The translations under genes and the position numbers were made by a program. DNA of 64,000 nt. Origin: Halovivax gelatinilyticus. Lineage in GTDB: Archaea; Halobacteriota; Halobacteria; Halobacteriales; Natrialbaceae. The notes under the pieces were generated by a model. That model saw only the letters and a program-made list of their open reading frames with translations. It was not told the origin of the DNA and ran no database searches. The stretch is from assembly GCF_024300625.1 (NCBI RefSeq), contig NZ_CP101322.1, positions 2,493,992-2,557,991 of the forward strand, in the 5' to 3' direction. The stretch's first letter is position 1. The number at the start of each line of letters is the position of its first letter. Positions 9,679-18,665 of this stretch are shown here, in pieces.

Positions 9679-10545
9679 TCACCAGCCCGCCTTCTTCACC
9701 CGGCGCCAGAGCGTACGCGAGAGTCCCTCGTACCGCCGGCACATGATGACGGCGCTGTCGGCCCGTCTACCAACGGATTCGGGGACGTCGCCGACGAGGA
9801 CGCGACGGACGAGTCCGCCGCGAGCGGCACCGAGCACCGTCACGTCGTGGTCGTCCGCTCGCTCGACGATCGCCTCGACCACGTCGTCGTTTCGAAGGAC
9901 CGTCTCGGTAACCGAGTCGACGGCGCCGAGCTCCGGCGAGATCCGGGTGAGTAAGTCCCGGGCGGCTTCAGTTTCTTCGGTCGTGGCCGCCGGCGGGATG
10001 ACCGTCACCAGTTCGACCGTCGCGTCGTGGCCGCGGGCGACCGATCCGGCGATCTGACCGGCGTACTCCGTGTGCGGACCGCCGGCGACCGGAACGAGGA
10101 TCGACTCGACCGGCCCGCCGTCGCGGTCGATCCGCTTTACCAGGACGTCGCAGTCGGCTTCGCCGAGGACGGTGTCGATGTAGCTGCCGAGGACGATGTT
10201 TCGTCGTCGGGGCCGACCGCGCCACCCGAGCAAAATTGCCTCGACGTCGCTACTGTCCGCCATGTTTACCAGGCTTCGGGCCACGTCCCGACCGAATCGG
10301 ATCAGACCCGTGGCGTCGACGCCGGACGCCTGGGCTCGTTCGACGGTGTCGCTGACGACGGACTCGCCCGACTCCGTGTCGAGTTCCTCTCTGGCGTATA
10401 CCAGCGAGAGTTGCATCGGCACCTCGACGACGTGGACGACCAGCAATTCGAGATCACGATCGCGAGCCACGTCGAGCGCCGTGTCCAGCAATCGGTCCGC
10501 CGTCTCCGGATTGGCAACCGGAAGGACGAGGCGATTTTCGCTCAT
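9679..10545 (-). CDS. Tandem universal stress protein (two UspA domains)
   Basis: A 288-residue protein with two UspA-like domains, roughly 1-140 and 145-275. The first begins NRLVLPVANPETADRLLDTA; the second begins VESILVPVAGGPHTEYAGQI and ends VTVLGAARGGLVRRVLVGDV, a weak form of the Gx2Gx9GS nucleotide-binding motif. The C-terminal tail (SRTLWRRVKKAGW) is basic. This tandem form resembles the stress-protein tail of archaeal cationic amino-acid transporters but no transporter is adjacent. Start chosen at 10545 (MSENR), skipping three residues of the longest frame. The role is general stress or transport regulation by family only. Confidence 0.82.
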   Translation of the reverse strand: MSENRLVLPVANPETADRLLDTALDVARDRDLELLVVHVVEVPMQLSLVYAREELDTESGESVVSDTVERAQASGVDATGLIRFGRDVARSLVNMADSSDVEAILLGWRGRPRRRNIVLGSYIDTVLGEADCDVLVKRIDRDGGPVESILVPVAGGPHTEYAGQIAGSVARGHDATVELVTVIPPAATTEETEAARDLLTRISPELGAVDSVTETVLRNDDVVEAIVERADDHDVTVLGAARGGLVRRVLVGDVPESVGRRADSAVIMCRRYEGLSRTLWRRVKKAGW

Positions 10546-10662
10546 GGCTAACACACCGTGGGACTGTCACCTAAGCCTTCGGTCGGTTCACGACGGTGGG
10601 ACGGTCAAATCAGCATTTTCGCTTGCCGAGACGTTTTGGTCGGCGCTGGTGGGGTACCGACC

Positions 10663-11454
10663 ATGCAGCGACGAGACGTACTCGGGGCGAGCGGAATCGC
10701 ACTCCTCACGGTTGCGGCCGGCTGTCTCTCCAGCGCGTTCGAAGACGGCGACGACCGGTCGAACGCCGACGACGGCTCGACGGATGCGGACACCGGGGTT
10801 CGCGGCGCTCCACCGGACGACGACCCGGGGAACGCGATCGAGGTGCGTGCGGACGGACTCGTCGAGGCCGAGCCAAATCGGGCGACGCTCACCGTCGGCG
10901 TCGAGGCACGCGGTGAGTCGGCTGCAGCCGTGACGGACGAACTCGCGGAGGCGGCTGAATCGCTGCGCGAGGCGTTCGCGGAACTCGGAATACCCGACGA
11001 GAACGTCGAATCGGGCCGATACGACGTTCGCCAGCCGCGAAATGGCACCCGGTACGAGGGCGTCCACCAGTTTCGGGCGATCGTCGACGATCCCGATCGC
11101 GTCGGCGAGGTGATCGACGAGACGGCGGCCGCCGGGGCCGACGACGTGGGCCGGATCAGATTCGGGGTGCGCGACGAGACGCGCGCGGAGCTGCGAACCC
11201 AGGCACTCGACGAGGCGCTCGCGAACGCCGATGCGGAAGCCGAGCACGTCGCGGACAACCGCGGCGTCGACCTCACCGGCACCCGGTCGGTCTCGACGAC
11301 CGCCGTGGACGTCGTCCCGGTCGAGGCGACGGTCGACGAGATGGACGTGGCGGACGACGATGCCGGGAGGCCGCCGACCGACGTCGAATCCGGACTGGTG
11401 ACGGTGTCGGCGTCGGTGACGGTTACGTACAGTTTCGACGACGCCGCGGAGTGA
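10663..11454 (+). CDS. SIMPL domain (DUF541) lipoprotein
   Basis: A 263-residue protein starting MQRRDVLGASGIALLTVAAG followed by the lipobox cysteine and an acidic linker. From about residue 55 it carries a SIMPL domain: NAIEVRADGLVEAEPNRATL, then the paired helices and GADDVGRIRFGVRDETRAEL. SIMPL (DUF541) proteins are periplasmic or surface proteins linked to oxidative-stress tolerance in bacteria; the role in archaea is unclear. Start chosen because the Tat/lipobox leader begins exactly there; the longer frame from 10558 adds unrelated residues. Divergent from the stress protein at 10545. Confidence 0.85.
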   Translation: MQRRDVLGASGIALLTVAAGCLSSAFEDGDDRSNADDGSTDADTGVRGAPPDDDPGNAIEVRADGLVEAEPNRATLTVGVEARGESAAAVTDELAEAAESLREAFAELGIPDENVESGRYDVRQPRNGTRYEGVHQFRAIVDDPDRVGEVIDETAAAGADDVGRIRFGVRDETRAELRTQALDEALANADAEAEHVADNRGVDLTGTRSVSTTAVDVVPVEATVDEMDVADDDAGRPPTDVESGLVTVSASVTVTYSFDDAAE

Positions 11455-11520
11455 TCCGTCGGCTCTGAGGCGGTATCTCACCGGTCAGCGGTTTTCACTG
11501 GTTCGAGGGCGCAGCCGCCG

Positions 11521-12957
11521 TCACTCGGCGTGCGGAGAGGCTGTCGTATGCAAGCGAATATCGCGTTCGGGTCCGAGATCGTTCGCTCGCTCCTCGAACC
11601 GATCGAACGCCATCGGCGGCGGGTGGGCGTACCGCGCGCGGATCGTCTCCGGGAGGTCCGCGTGGTATCGGACGTGGGTCTCGACGTCGTAGGGGAACTC
11701 GGCCTCGTCGACGCCGACGAAGCCGCTCCTGGTTCGCGCGGCCGACAATACCGACCGCCAGCGATCGATCGAGGCGAGGCCGGCGGACTCGATACCGTGG
11801 GCGAACAGCGTCGCCCAGATCTCGTCGTACGGCTCGGTCGCCGAGAGGTACGACTCCAGGGCGTCGGCGTTCGGCTGCGTGTTGAACGCCGTCCAGTACG
11901 GGACCGATCCGGTTCGCAGCGTCCACCAGGGTTCGAGGAGGGCGAACGACTGGACGAACAACCGATTCGACTCGACGGACCGGGTCGCGTAGTAGTCGCG
12001 ATACAGGTCCGCGACGAACGGACTCAGGTCCTCCGGGTGGTCGAACGAGAGGCGACGAACACCGTGTCCGCGTTCGCGGGCGAATCGTTCGACGTCGTCG
12101 CGAAGCTTCGGCTCGAACCCCCACTCCGATTCTGGGACCTCGACGTCCGGATCCGGCGTGTTCCACGCGCGGATGCCGGCTCCCTGATCGGCGAGAAAGT
12201 CGGCGACGAGTTCGCTCCCCTCGTAGTACTCCGTCGGTTCGAGACCGCCGTGACCGCCGACCTGAAACGTGTGCCGGTCGCCGAGGTCGATCGCCGGCCA
12301 CTCGTACGTACACTCCAGCGTGAGAATCGTTCCGCCCGGTTCGAGGACCGTCTCGAGGAACTCCTCGTACGCCGGGCCGAGGACGCGCGACTTCGTCCGG
12401 AAGTACGCCAGTTTTTCGACCATCAGGCGGTCCTGATTCGGGTCGTGCATCTGGGCGAGGGTGACGTCGGGATTCGCCCGAAGGAACTCGGGTGCGTGTT
12501 CTCGCCCCCAGGCGATGTCCGCCCGGATGGCGTCGGCGTCCATCGATCGACGAACGGGGACCAGAAACGTCTGGGGCAGGTACGGAATTCCGAGCAGCGC
12601 GGAGAGGTGCACCGCCGCGCCGTTGCTCGATCCGACGATGACGGCCGGGTAGCCGCGATCGGGATACTGCGCCGTGACCCACTCTCTAAAGCGTTCGACG
12701 TCGATATCGCCGAGGGAGTCCGGATCGACGCCTTCGTTCGCGCCACCTCTCGTGTACAACGACGTTCTGACCGATCTGGGGAGTCGATTCACCCGTTTTG
12801 CGAGCGGACGTAATGTGGGGTGGATCATGCCGAGCGCCGGAAATGCTTCGCCACGGAGTGCGCTCGCGCTGGCGCGAACGAACGCCGTCGTCGAGTCGAA
12901 GTTCGCCAATCCGGTGGGTGTCGACCGATCGCCGGCGAGCAGGTTCGATATCCGCAT
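11521..12957 (-). CDS. Conserved haloarchaeal protein, possible alpha/beta-hydrolase-like fold
   Basis: A 478-residue protein from the ATG at 12957; the open frame runs further upstream but those residues overlap the divergent gene's leader and look non-coding. Residues about 100-135 read YPAVIVGSSNGAAVHLSALL, a GxSxG-like nucleophile elbow. A possible acid or histidine partner (GHGGLEPTEYYEG) lies near residue 240. No Pfam family is recalled with certainty. It is soluble with no signal peptide. The hydrolase idea is inference from one motif. Confidence 0.7.
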   Translation of the reverse strand: MRISNLLAGDRSTPTGLANFDSTTAFVRASASALRGEAFPALGMIHPTLRPLAKRVNRLPRSVRTSLYTRGGANEGVDPDSLGDIDVERFREWVTAQYPDRGYPAVIVGSSNGAAVHLSALLGIPYLPQTFLVPVRRSMDADAIRADIAWGREHAPEFLRANPDVTLAQMHDPNQDRLMVEKLAYFRTKSRVLGPAYEEFLETVLEPGGTILTLECTYEWPAIDLGDRHTFQVGGHGGLEPTEYYEGSELVADFLADQGAGIRAWNTPDPDVEVPESEWGFEPKLRDDVERFARERGHGVRRLSFDHPEDLSPFVADLYRDYYATRSVESNRLFVQSFALLEPWWTLRTGSVPYWTAFNTQPNADALESYLSATEPYDEIWATLFAHGIESAGLASIDRWRSVLSAARTRSGFVGVDEAEFPYDVETHVRYHADLPETIRARYAHPPPMAFDRFEERANDLGPERDIRLHTTASPHAE

Positions 12958-13056
12958 CGGTAGTCGGCTACCACGGCCAGTCAGGTATAACTCGGGCGCC
13001 GGGGTGTGCGTTGCCGGGCCGGGATTCAACTGGCTGGTCGTCGAAGGGTGGTCACT

Positions 13057-13746
13057 ATGGGAGACGAATCCGCTGACACGGACCGTTCGACCACGCCGAT
13101 TCCGTCGATGGCGAGGCGTGCCAGGGACGGAACGTTCGCGCTCGTGGGCGGGGCCATCGCGTTGCTCGTCGCGGTTCGAGCGGCGGGGAGCAGTCGCCTG
13201 CGAGCGCTCGCGGGCGCGCTCGTCGGTATCGGCTTGATCCGGTACGGCATACGAAAGCGGCGGTTGGCTGACGACCGGAACGGGCCGGCGGGTCGAGATT
13301 CCGAGACCGAACAACTCGGTTCCGCCGACCAGCGCGAACCGCTCGTCGACGCCGCGGCTGGCGAGACCCACCGCCGCGAACCGTCCGGACCGGGCCACAC
13401 GTCGGACGAAGGCGTCTCGATCGACATCTCGTCGCCGGCGACGGCCGACGAACCCGGCGAAGCGGTCGGCCCCGACTCGGCTCACGCCCAGCCGACCCAG
13501 ACCGAAGCCACCGAACCCGAGGCGGATCCCGACGCTGACGTCGGCGGTGATCACGTAGACGACGGCGAATCGGGCGAGGCTGACACTGTCGACGACGGCG
13601 AATCGGGCGAGGCTGACATCGGGGATGAGAGGGCGGCAGACGCCGGAGCGGCGGACGCGGAATCGGACGTCGAGGACGCCGACGCGACTCGCTCGGGGGC
13701 CGGCCCGGACGACCCCGACGGGCCCGGCGGATCGCCGACGAACTGA
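13057..13746 (+). CDS. Membrane-anchored protein with long acidic low-complexity tail
   Basis: A 229-residue protein starting MGDESADTD. One or two hydrophobic segments (about residues 25-70, GTFALVGGAIALLVAVRAAG and LRALAGALVGIGLIRYGIRK) are followed by about 150 residues of acidic, Ala/Asp/Glu/Gly-rich sequence with no fold signal. The tail contains a perfect 28-base duplication giving DDGESGEAD twice, so the length of the tail probably varies between strains. Divergent from the gene at 12957. Function unknown. Confidence 0.65.
   Translation: MGDESADTDRSTTPIPSMARRARDGTFALVGGAIALLVAVRAAGSSRLRALAGALVGIGLIRYGIRKRRLADDRNGPAGRDSETEQLGSADQREPLVDAAAGETHRREPSGPGHTSDEGVSIDISSPATADEPGEAVGPDSAHAQPTQTEATEPEADPDADVGGDHVDDGESGEADTVDDGESGEADIGDERAADAGAADAESDVEDADATRSGAGPDDPDGPGGSPTN
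13558..13618 (+). repeat. 28-bp perfect direct repeat inside an acidic tail
   Basis: The 28 bases at 13558-13585 recur exactly at 13591-13618 with a period of 33 bases, so the reading frame is kept. They encode DDGESGEAD in both copies. Looks like recent in-frame slippage or unequal exchange. Confidence 0.9.
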
Positions 13747-13838
13747 CCTGCGACGCGGTGAGTCCGGAATCGCTTCCGTTCGGGTACAGGACGGTATCGA
13801 CGGCCCGTCGCCGGGATCTCTACGTCACTGGCGAGTGT

Positions 13839-14993
13839 ATGAACGGATCACGACCCGCGAACCGATTCGCACGATACTACGGGATCGAGGCGTGGCGCCG
13901 GCTCCGCCATTACGGCGTCACGCGAGTCCGTGGCTATCCCGACCGGGGCGACCCGACGGCCGCGGCGCGTCGTATCCTCGCAGAGCGAGCCACGTCCGGC
14001 GCGACCGCCGGCGGCCACTTCGAGGGCGTCTGGCCCAGAGACCTCTGTTTCGCCGCGCGCGGCTTTCGCGTCGCCGGATACGACGATTCCCTCCGGGAAG
14101 CGGGCGACCGGCTCACACACGTTCTCGAATCGGCGGACGTCTTCTACACCGACGTTCACGGGACGTACGCCGCGGCGACGCCAGCCGAGGGCGTCGATAC
14201 GTTTCCGGCGCTGGTGGTACTCCTGGCGGAGGTCGAGGCGCTCGAAACAAGCGCCGAACCGATCAGCGCGCTCGCCGAGCGTCATCGTGAGCGGTTTTTC
14301 GACGACGAGCGCGCGATCGTCACCGGTAGCGGCAGTTCGTGGTGGGACTCGGCCGCCGCGCCGAGAGAGACGTACAACACGGCGATGCTCCTCGCTGCGG
14401 TCGAGCGACTCGACGCGCTTGGCGTCGAGACGACGTACGCCGGTTGCGCCCAGCCCATCCGCGACGGCCTCCTGACCCACCTCTGGACTGGAACCCACTT
14501 CGCGGAGCATCGGGACTCGAGCGTGCTCGCTTGCGACGCGAACGTCGTCCCGCTGTACTTCGATCTCATCGACGGCGACCGGACCCGATCGATCGTCAAC
14601 GCGCTCGACCGGCTCGAGACGCCGAACGGGCTGTGTATGCGCGAACGACCGTTCTCGCGCCGAGAGGTCCACCCGTTCTTCGTCTACCACCGCGACTACC
14701 ACTACCACGTCTGGCCGTGGAATAGCCTCATGTACGCGAACGCGACCTACCGGGACGGGTTTCGCCGCCGGGCGGCCCGCGAGCGAGAACGCGTCGAGGC
14801 GACCTGCCGCGAGCACGGCACGTTCCTCGAAGTGGTGTCGCTCTCCGGGCGACCGTACGCCCGCCTCGGCTACGCCAGCGCCGGCGACTTTACGGTGGCC
14901 GCCGCGCTGTGGCTGGAGTTAGCCGATCGGCGCGGCTCGCTCGAGCTGATCGAACCGAACCGTCAGGAGAACACCGGCAGAAGAGAGACGTGA
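13839..14993 (+). CDS. Six-hairpin glycosidase, GH15/glycogen-debranching-like
   Basis: A 384-residue protein from the ATG at 13839; a GTG at 13758 is possible but adds no family sequence. The motif EGVWPRDLCFAARGF near residue 65 is typical of the (alpha/alpha)6 barrel of GH15 glucoamylase and amylo-alpha-1,6-glucosidase-like proteins, with FEGVWPRD holding a putative substrate-binding Trp-Pro-Arg-Asp. Later segments (SWWDSA, ETYNTAMLL, HYHVWPWNSLMYA) also fit barrel helices. No signal peptide, so cytoplasmic. Likely acts on alpha-glucans or a disaccharide; substrate not determined. Confidence 0.78.
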   Translation: MNGSRPANRFARYYGIEAWRRLRHYGVTRVRGYPDRGDPTAAARRILAERATSGATAGGHFEGVWPRDLCFAARGFRVAGYDDSLREAGDRLTHVLESADVFYTDVHGTYAAATPAEGVDTFPALVVLLAEVEALETSAEPISALAERHRERFFDDERAIVTGSGSSWWDSAAAPRETYNTAMLLAAVERLDALGVETTYAGCAQPIRDGLLTHLWTGTHFAEHRDSSVLACDANVVPLYFDLIDGDRTRSIVNALDRLETPNGLCMRERPFSRREVHPFFVYHRDYHYHVWPWNSLMYANATYRDGFRRRAARERERVEATCREHGTFLEVVSLSGRPYARLGYASAGDFTVAAALWLELADRRGSLELIEPNRQENTGRRET

Positions 14994-15006
14994 GCCGTCG
15001 AGGGAT

Positions 15007-16086
15007 TCAGTCGTCGCAGGCGAGAGCCGCCGAGGTCCGCGGCGCGTCGGCCATCGCGAGGACGTCGTCGAAGAAGTCGAAGGTGTCTTCGGGGCCGGGG
15101 TTGGCTTCGGGGTGGTACTGGCGGGTGAGGACGGAGCAGTCGACGCCGTCTAAGCCCTCGGGCGTGTCGTCGTTGACGTTTCGCTGTGAGACTTCGAGGC
15201 GCGGGCCGGGGTCGTCGACGGTGTAGCCGTGGTTCTGGGTGGTCATGACGACCGTCCCCGTTTCGAGGTCGATGACGGGCTGGTTGACGCCGCGGTGGCC
15301 GAAGGCCATCTTTTCGGTGGTGCCGCCGAGTGCGAGCGAGACGATCTGCTGGCCGAGACAGATGCCGGCGATCGGGAGCTCGTCGACGTACTCCTGGACG
15401 AGCGAGACGGCCGCCCGGTAGTTCTGCGGATCGCCCGGTCCGTTCGAGACGAAGAGGATGTCGGCGTCGATGGCGTCGACGTCGGCGGGCGCCGCGTCGT
15501 GGGCCAGGACGTGAACCGTCGCGTCGCGTTCGACCAGCGACTCGATGATCGAGCCTTTGGTTCCGCAGTCGACGAGCGCGACGGTCGCGCCGTCGTTGTC
15601 GGCGCCGTGGATTTCGGTCTCGGCGACGCTGACTTGCGCGCCGATCTCGGTGTGGTCGCTCATGGCGATGCAGCGCTCGAGTTCGGCGAGTGCGTCTTCC
15701 GGTGTCGCGTGCTCGCCGACGGCGATCCCACACTGCATGGCGCCGCCGTCGCGGACGTCGGTGACGATGTCTCGAGTGTCGAGGTGATCGACGGCCGGCA
15801 CGCCCTCGTCGGCGAGCCAGTCTGCGACCTCGTCGGTCAGCTCCCGGGCCAGGACGGCTCGGGGGTGAACGCGATCGGACTCGAAGCGCTCCTCGCGAAC
15901 GCCGTAGTTGCCGATCAGCGGGTACGAGAACGTCAGGATCTGTTCTTCGTACGATGGGTCTGTCAAACTCTCTTCGTATCCCGTGTAGGCGGTCGTGAAA
16001 ACCAGTTCCCCACGGGCCGTCCCCGGTGAACGACCACGCCCCTCGATCACGTGGCCGCCCTCCAGTGCTACGTAGGCCGGTGGCAT
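15007..16086 (-). CDS. carA: Carbamoyl-phosphate synthase small (glutaminase) subunit
   Basis: A 359-residue protein. The N-terminal domain has the CarA signature ELVFTTAYTGYEESLTDPSY. The C-terminal class I glutamine amidotransferase domain shows SNGPGDPQ, GICLGQQ with the nucleophile Cys243, and YHPEANPGPEDT with the catalytic His-x-Glu. It releases ammonia from glutamine for CarB, feeding arginine and pyrimidine synthesis; carB is not in the window. A TATA-like cttatgac (about 16111-16118) lies about 27 bases before the ATG. The gene faces an Lrp/AsnC regulator across a 102-base gap holding a perfect palindrome, which suggests amino-acid-dependent control. Confidence 0.97.
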   Translation of the reverse strand: MPPAYVALEGGHVIEGRGRSPGTARGELVFTTAYTGYEESLTDPSYEEQILTFSYPLIGNYGVREERFESDRVHPRAVLARELTDEVADWLADEGVPAVDHLDTRDIVTDVRDGGAMQCGIAVGEHATPEDALAELERCIAMSDHTEIGAQVSVAETEIHGADNDGATVALVDCGTKGSIIESLVERDATVHVLAHDAAPADVDAIDADILFVSNGPGDPQNYRAAVSLVQEYVDELPIAGICLGQQIVSLALGGTTEKMAFGHRGVNQPVIDLETGTVVMTTQNHGYTVDDPGPRLEVSQRNVNDDTPEGLDGVDCSVLTRQYHPEANPGPEDTFDFFDDVLAMADAPRTSAALACDD

Positions 16087-16137
16087 TACGAGATACGTAC
16101 CAGTGGAAGGGTCATAAGTGTTGTCTTCGAAGCGGAG

Positions 16138-16152
16138 TTACGATTTTCGTAA
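16138..16152. promoter_or_regulatory. Perfect palindrome in carA-lrp divergent promoter (Lrp operator candidate)
   Basis: The sequence TTACGATTTTCGTAA is an exact inverted repeat (six-base arms, three-base spacer). It lies about 50 bases before the carA start and 37 before the Lrp start. Archaeal Lrp/AsnC proteins bind short AT-rich palindromes as dimers, so it is a natural operator for the adjacent regulator and may control both genes. Confidence 0.65.
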
Positions 16153-16188
16153 TCATCAAGTACGATCCGTCCGTACCGTCGCACCTCC

Positions 16189-16602
16189 ATGGACGACCTC
16201 GACCGACAGATTCTCGACGTGCTCCGTCGGGACGCCCGCACCCCGTACACCGAGATCGCAGCACAGGTCGGCACCAGCGAGGGCACCGTTCGAAACCGCG
16301 TCGACCGGATGGTCGAGTCGGACGTCATCGAGCGGTTTACCGTTACCACGCGCACGGGGAACGTAAAAGCGATGCTCGAGATCGGCGTCGCCGTCGACGT
16401 CGACACCCGGGAGACGACGAAGCGGATGGCCGAATGGGAGGAAGTCGACTACGCCTGGCAGGTTTCCGGTGAAGACGATATCGTCCTCGTCGTCGACGCG
16501 GCCGACACCAGGGGGATAAACGGTCTCATCACGCGCGCACGCGAGCAGGACGAAGTCGTCAACACGAAGACCCGCCTGATCCTCGACGAACAGCGCGGAT
16601 GA
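16189..16602 (+). CDS. Lrp/AsnC family transcriptional regulator
   Basis: A 137-residue regulator. Residues 1-50 form the winged helix-turn-helix (LDRQILDVLRRDARTPYTEI, then GTSEGTVRNRVDRM as recognition helix). Residues 65-137 form the RAM ligand-binding domain (MLEIGVAVDVDTRETTKRMA, GEDDIVLVVDAADTRGINGL). Family members sense amino acids and form octamers. Its position opposite carA suggests it links carbamoyl-phosphate supply to an amino acid. The carA pairing is seen in other haloarchaea as far as I recall. After the stop codon, a second in-frame copy of its C-terminal codons is present (16623-16638). Confidence 0.93.
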   Translation: MDDLDRQILDVLRRDARTPYTEIAAQVGTSEGTVRNRVDRMVESDVIERFTVTTRTGNVKAMLEIGVAVDVDTRETTKRMAEWEEVDYAWQVSGEDDIVLVVDAADTRGINGLITRAREQDEVVNTKTRLILDEQRG

Positions 16603-16638
16603 CTGTCTCGAACCGTACAGCGGATCCTCGACGAACAG
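16578..16638 (+). repeat. Duplicated Lrp C-terminal codons beyond the stop
   Basis: The 16 bases gatcctcgacgaacag occur at 16578-16593 inside the Lrp gene and again at 16623-16638, after the stop at 16600. The spacing of 45 bases keeps the frame. Read through the stop, the second copy would give RILDEQ before another stop. Confidence 0.85.
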
Positions 16639-16659
16639 TGCAGGTGAGGCCACACTCGG

Positions 16660-17709
16660 TTACACGGCTACTACCTCGAGTCGCCAGATCTTCGGGAGTC
16701 CGTCTGCCAGTACGCGCCACGTCTCTCCGGCGTCGTCGCTGAGATACAGGCTACTCGACTCGCCGTCTTCGGGTTCGTCGCCTGCGTACAGCAACGTCTC
16801 GTCTGTTCCGGGAACGAGCCGAAGCGTATCGGCCGGTCGGGCGGCCGGAAGTTCCGAGCCGATCGACTCCCACGTCGTCCCGCCGTCGTCGCTGCGAACC
16901 AGCGGATCGCCGTCGCGATCGGCGTAGGCGAAGAGCCGGTTCGGCCGGTTCGGATCGAATATGATCGCGTGGAGATACCGTCCCTGAAGGGCTTCGATCG
17001 ACTTCCACGTCCCGCCCGCATCCTCACTAACCTCCAGTCCGCTTCCAGTCGCGGCGAGCACTCGATCCGGATCGGTCGGGTCGATCTCGATCCGGTGGAG
17101 GTCGCGTCCGACGAGCGCCTCGTGCCACGTCTCGCCCGCATCGTGCGTGTAAACGAGCGCGCCGTGTTCGACGCCGGCGAAGAGGCGATCCGGGCGGTCG
17201 GGGTGGATCGCGATGCCGTGGACGTGGCCGGCGCGAAACGGTTCGTGAAAGAACGTCCACGACGGGCGACTCGTGAGCGACTCGAGCGCTCGATACGCCT
17301 CGAACGTGCGGCCGCCGTCGCGTGAGACGTACAGCATCGGCGGCTCGGTCCCGACGTACACCGTCTCGGGGTCGGTCGGATCGCGCGTGACGCCCCAGAC
17401 CCACTGGTCTTCGAAGCCGACAGTTTCCGTCGTTCGTCCACCGTCTTCCGTGTGATACAATCCCCAGCCGCGCAGGCCACAACCGACGTACGCGTCTAGC
17501 GGATCGTCCGGGTTGATCGCGACGTCTCGCACGGCGTTCCCCTCGGCGCCGTGGCCGACCGCGTCGAAGTCGTCGCCGACCCACCGATACGTGGCGAGTC
17601 CCTCCGCGGTGCCGAGGTAAGCGAGGTAGGCTCCGGCCCCGTCGGTCACGGTGGTCGAGGTGGAGGCGTCCGTCCGCTCGTTCGTTCCAGTCGTCGGTTC
17701 GGGGGTCAT
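16660..17709 (-). CDS. BNR/Asp-box beta-propeller protein (sialidase/VPS10-like)
   Basis: A 349-residue protein made of repeated Asp-box blades: HTEDGGRTTE, SRDGGRTFE, THDAGETWHE, SEDAGGTWKS, SDDGGTTWES and SDDAGETWRV. The spacing of about 45 residues indicates a six- or seven-bladed propeller. Between boxes are phrases such as IHPDRPDRLFAGVEHGALVY. The family includes sialidases and photosynthesis assembly factor Ycf48, but catalytic sialidase residues are not evident. No signal peptide, so probably cytoplasmic; enzyme or scaffold role unknown. Confidence 0.82.
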   Translation of the reverse strand: MTPEPTTGTNERTDASTSTTVTDGAGAYLAYLGTAEGLATYRWVGDDFDAVGHGAEGNAVRDVAINPDDPLDAYVGCGLRGWGLYHTEDGGRTTETVGFEDQWVWGVTRDPTDPETVYVGTEPPMLYVSRDGGRTFEAYRALESLTSRPSWTFFHEPFRAGHVHGIAIHPDRPDRLFAGVEHGALVYTHDAGETWHEALVGRDLHRIEIDPTDPDRVLAATGSGLEVSEDAGGTWKSIEALQGRYLHAIIFDPNRPNRLFAYADRDGDPLVRSDDGGTTWESIGSELPAARPADTLRLVPGTDETLLYAGDEPEDGESSSLYLSDDAGETWRVLADGLPKIWRLEVVAV

Positions 17710-17833
17710 ACTGGAGCGTAGGTGAACCGACGTAATAACGACTCGCTGAAACGAATTTCCGTCACCCTCGTGATCGGTACGCCGACGTTGCTGCGCTCAC
17801 CCCGTCGACAGTGTCGGTTTCGACCGACGGCGC

Positions 17834-18604
17834 TCACCGGGTTCGCTCGCGCTCGTCCCGGACGTCCTCGCCGTCGGATTTCGAGTCGGCGGCTTCCTCG
17901 CCCGACGGTGTCCCGACGCCCGGCGTGGGTCCGACGTCGCCGTCGAGGGCGCCGATCGTCCCCTTCTTCCGGTGGACGCTCCGGTAGAGGCGACGGATTC
18001 CGCGATCGATCAAGCCGTTCGCGACCTCGAAGTCGACGCGCCCGTCGCGTATCGCGTCGACGACCGATTCGGGCGTCAGCTCGTCGGCGTCGATCCGCGT
18101 GTAGGCGCGACCGACCTCGACGGGGAAGTGAGCGTCGCTCCCGCCGATCAGCGGCAGGTCGAGCTGGTCGGCCACCGCTTCGACGAGCGGTCGCGAGCGC
18201 GGGTGTTTGCCGTTGACCTCGACCGCGTCGAACGGGACGTCCGCTGCCTCGCGGACGGTGCTGTTTCGAAACGGGTGGGCGACGATCGCCGCGCAGTCGC
18301 GTTCGTGTGCCAGCTCGACCGCTTCGGCGGGGGTGAGGGTACCCGGCTCGGTCGCCTCGGGTGGATTCGGACCGACGACGAGGACGTGCCCCCGGTCGGT
18401 CGAGATCTCGATTCCGGGGATCGTCACCGGAGTGGTCGAGTCAAATCGCGTAAAGTAGTCGTGGTTCGTCGTCGCGACGCCGTCTAAGCCGCGTCTCCCG
18501 GCCGTCGCGAGCAGCAGCCGGTGGCCGAGCGGGTCGAATCGGTCGCCGAGGCCCTTCCGGCCGTGGAAGAACCGGGTGTGTGCGTGGAGATCGACGTGAT
18601 ACAC
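17834..18604 (-). CDS. PHP domain metal-dependent phosphoesterase
   Basis: A 256-residue protein starting at a GTG (18604) directly before YHVDLHAHTRFFHG, the first PHP motif. Further metal-site motifs follow: TTNHDYF, PGIEISTDRGHV, AIVAHPFRN, VEVNGKHPRSR and GGSDAHFPVEVG. PHP proteins hydrolyse phosphate esters, for example in polymerase-associated phosphatases or histidinol phosphatases. The last 50 residues are charged and variable. The open frame runs far upstream but opposite a well-supported gene, so the GTG start is preferred. Divergent from the lipid kinase with 61 bases between. Confidence 0.85.
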   Translation of the reverse strand: MYHVDLHAHTRFFHGRKGLGDRFDPLGHRLLLATAGRRGLDGVATTNHDYFTRFDSTTPVTIPGIEISTDRGHVLVVGPNPPEATEPGTLTPAEAVELAHERDCAAIVAHPFRNSTVREAADVPFDAVEVNGKHPRSRPLVEAVADQLDLPLIGGSDAHFPVEVGRAYTRIDADELTPESVVDAIRDGRVDFEVANGLIDRGIRRLYRSVHRKKGTIGALDGDVGPTPGVGTPSGEEAADSKSDGEDVRDERERTR

Positions 18605-18665
18605 GGCTTCGTTCGACGTATGCCTGCGAGCCCCTTTTTCGCTTTCTACTCGTACCGATTCGTGC

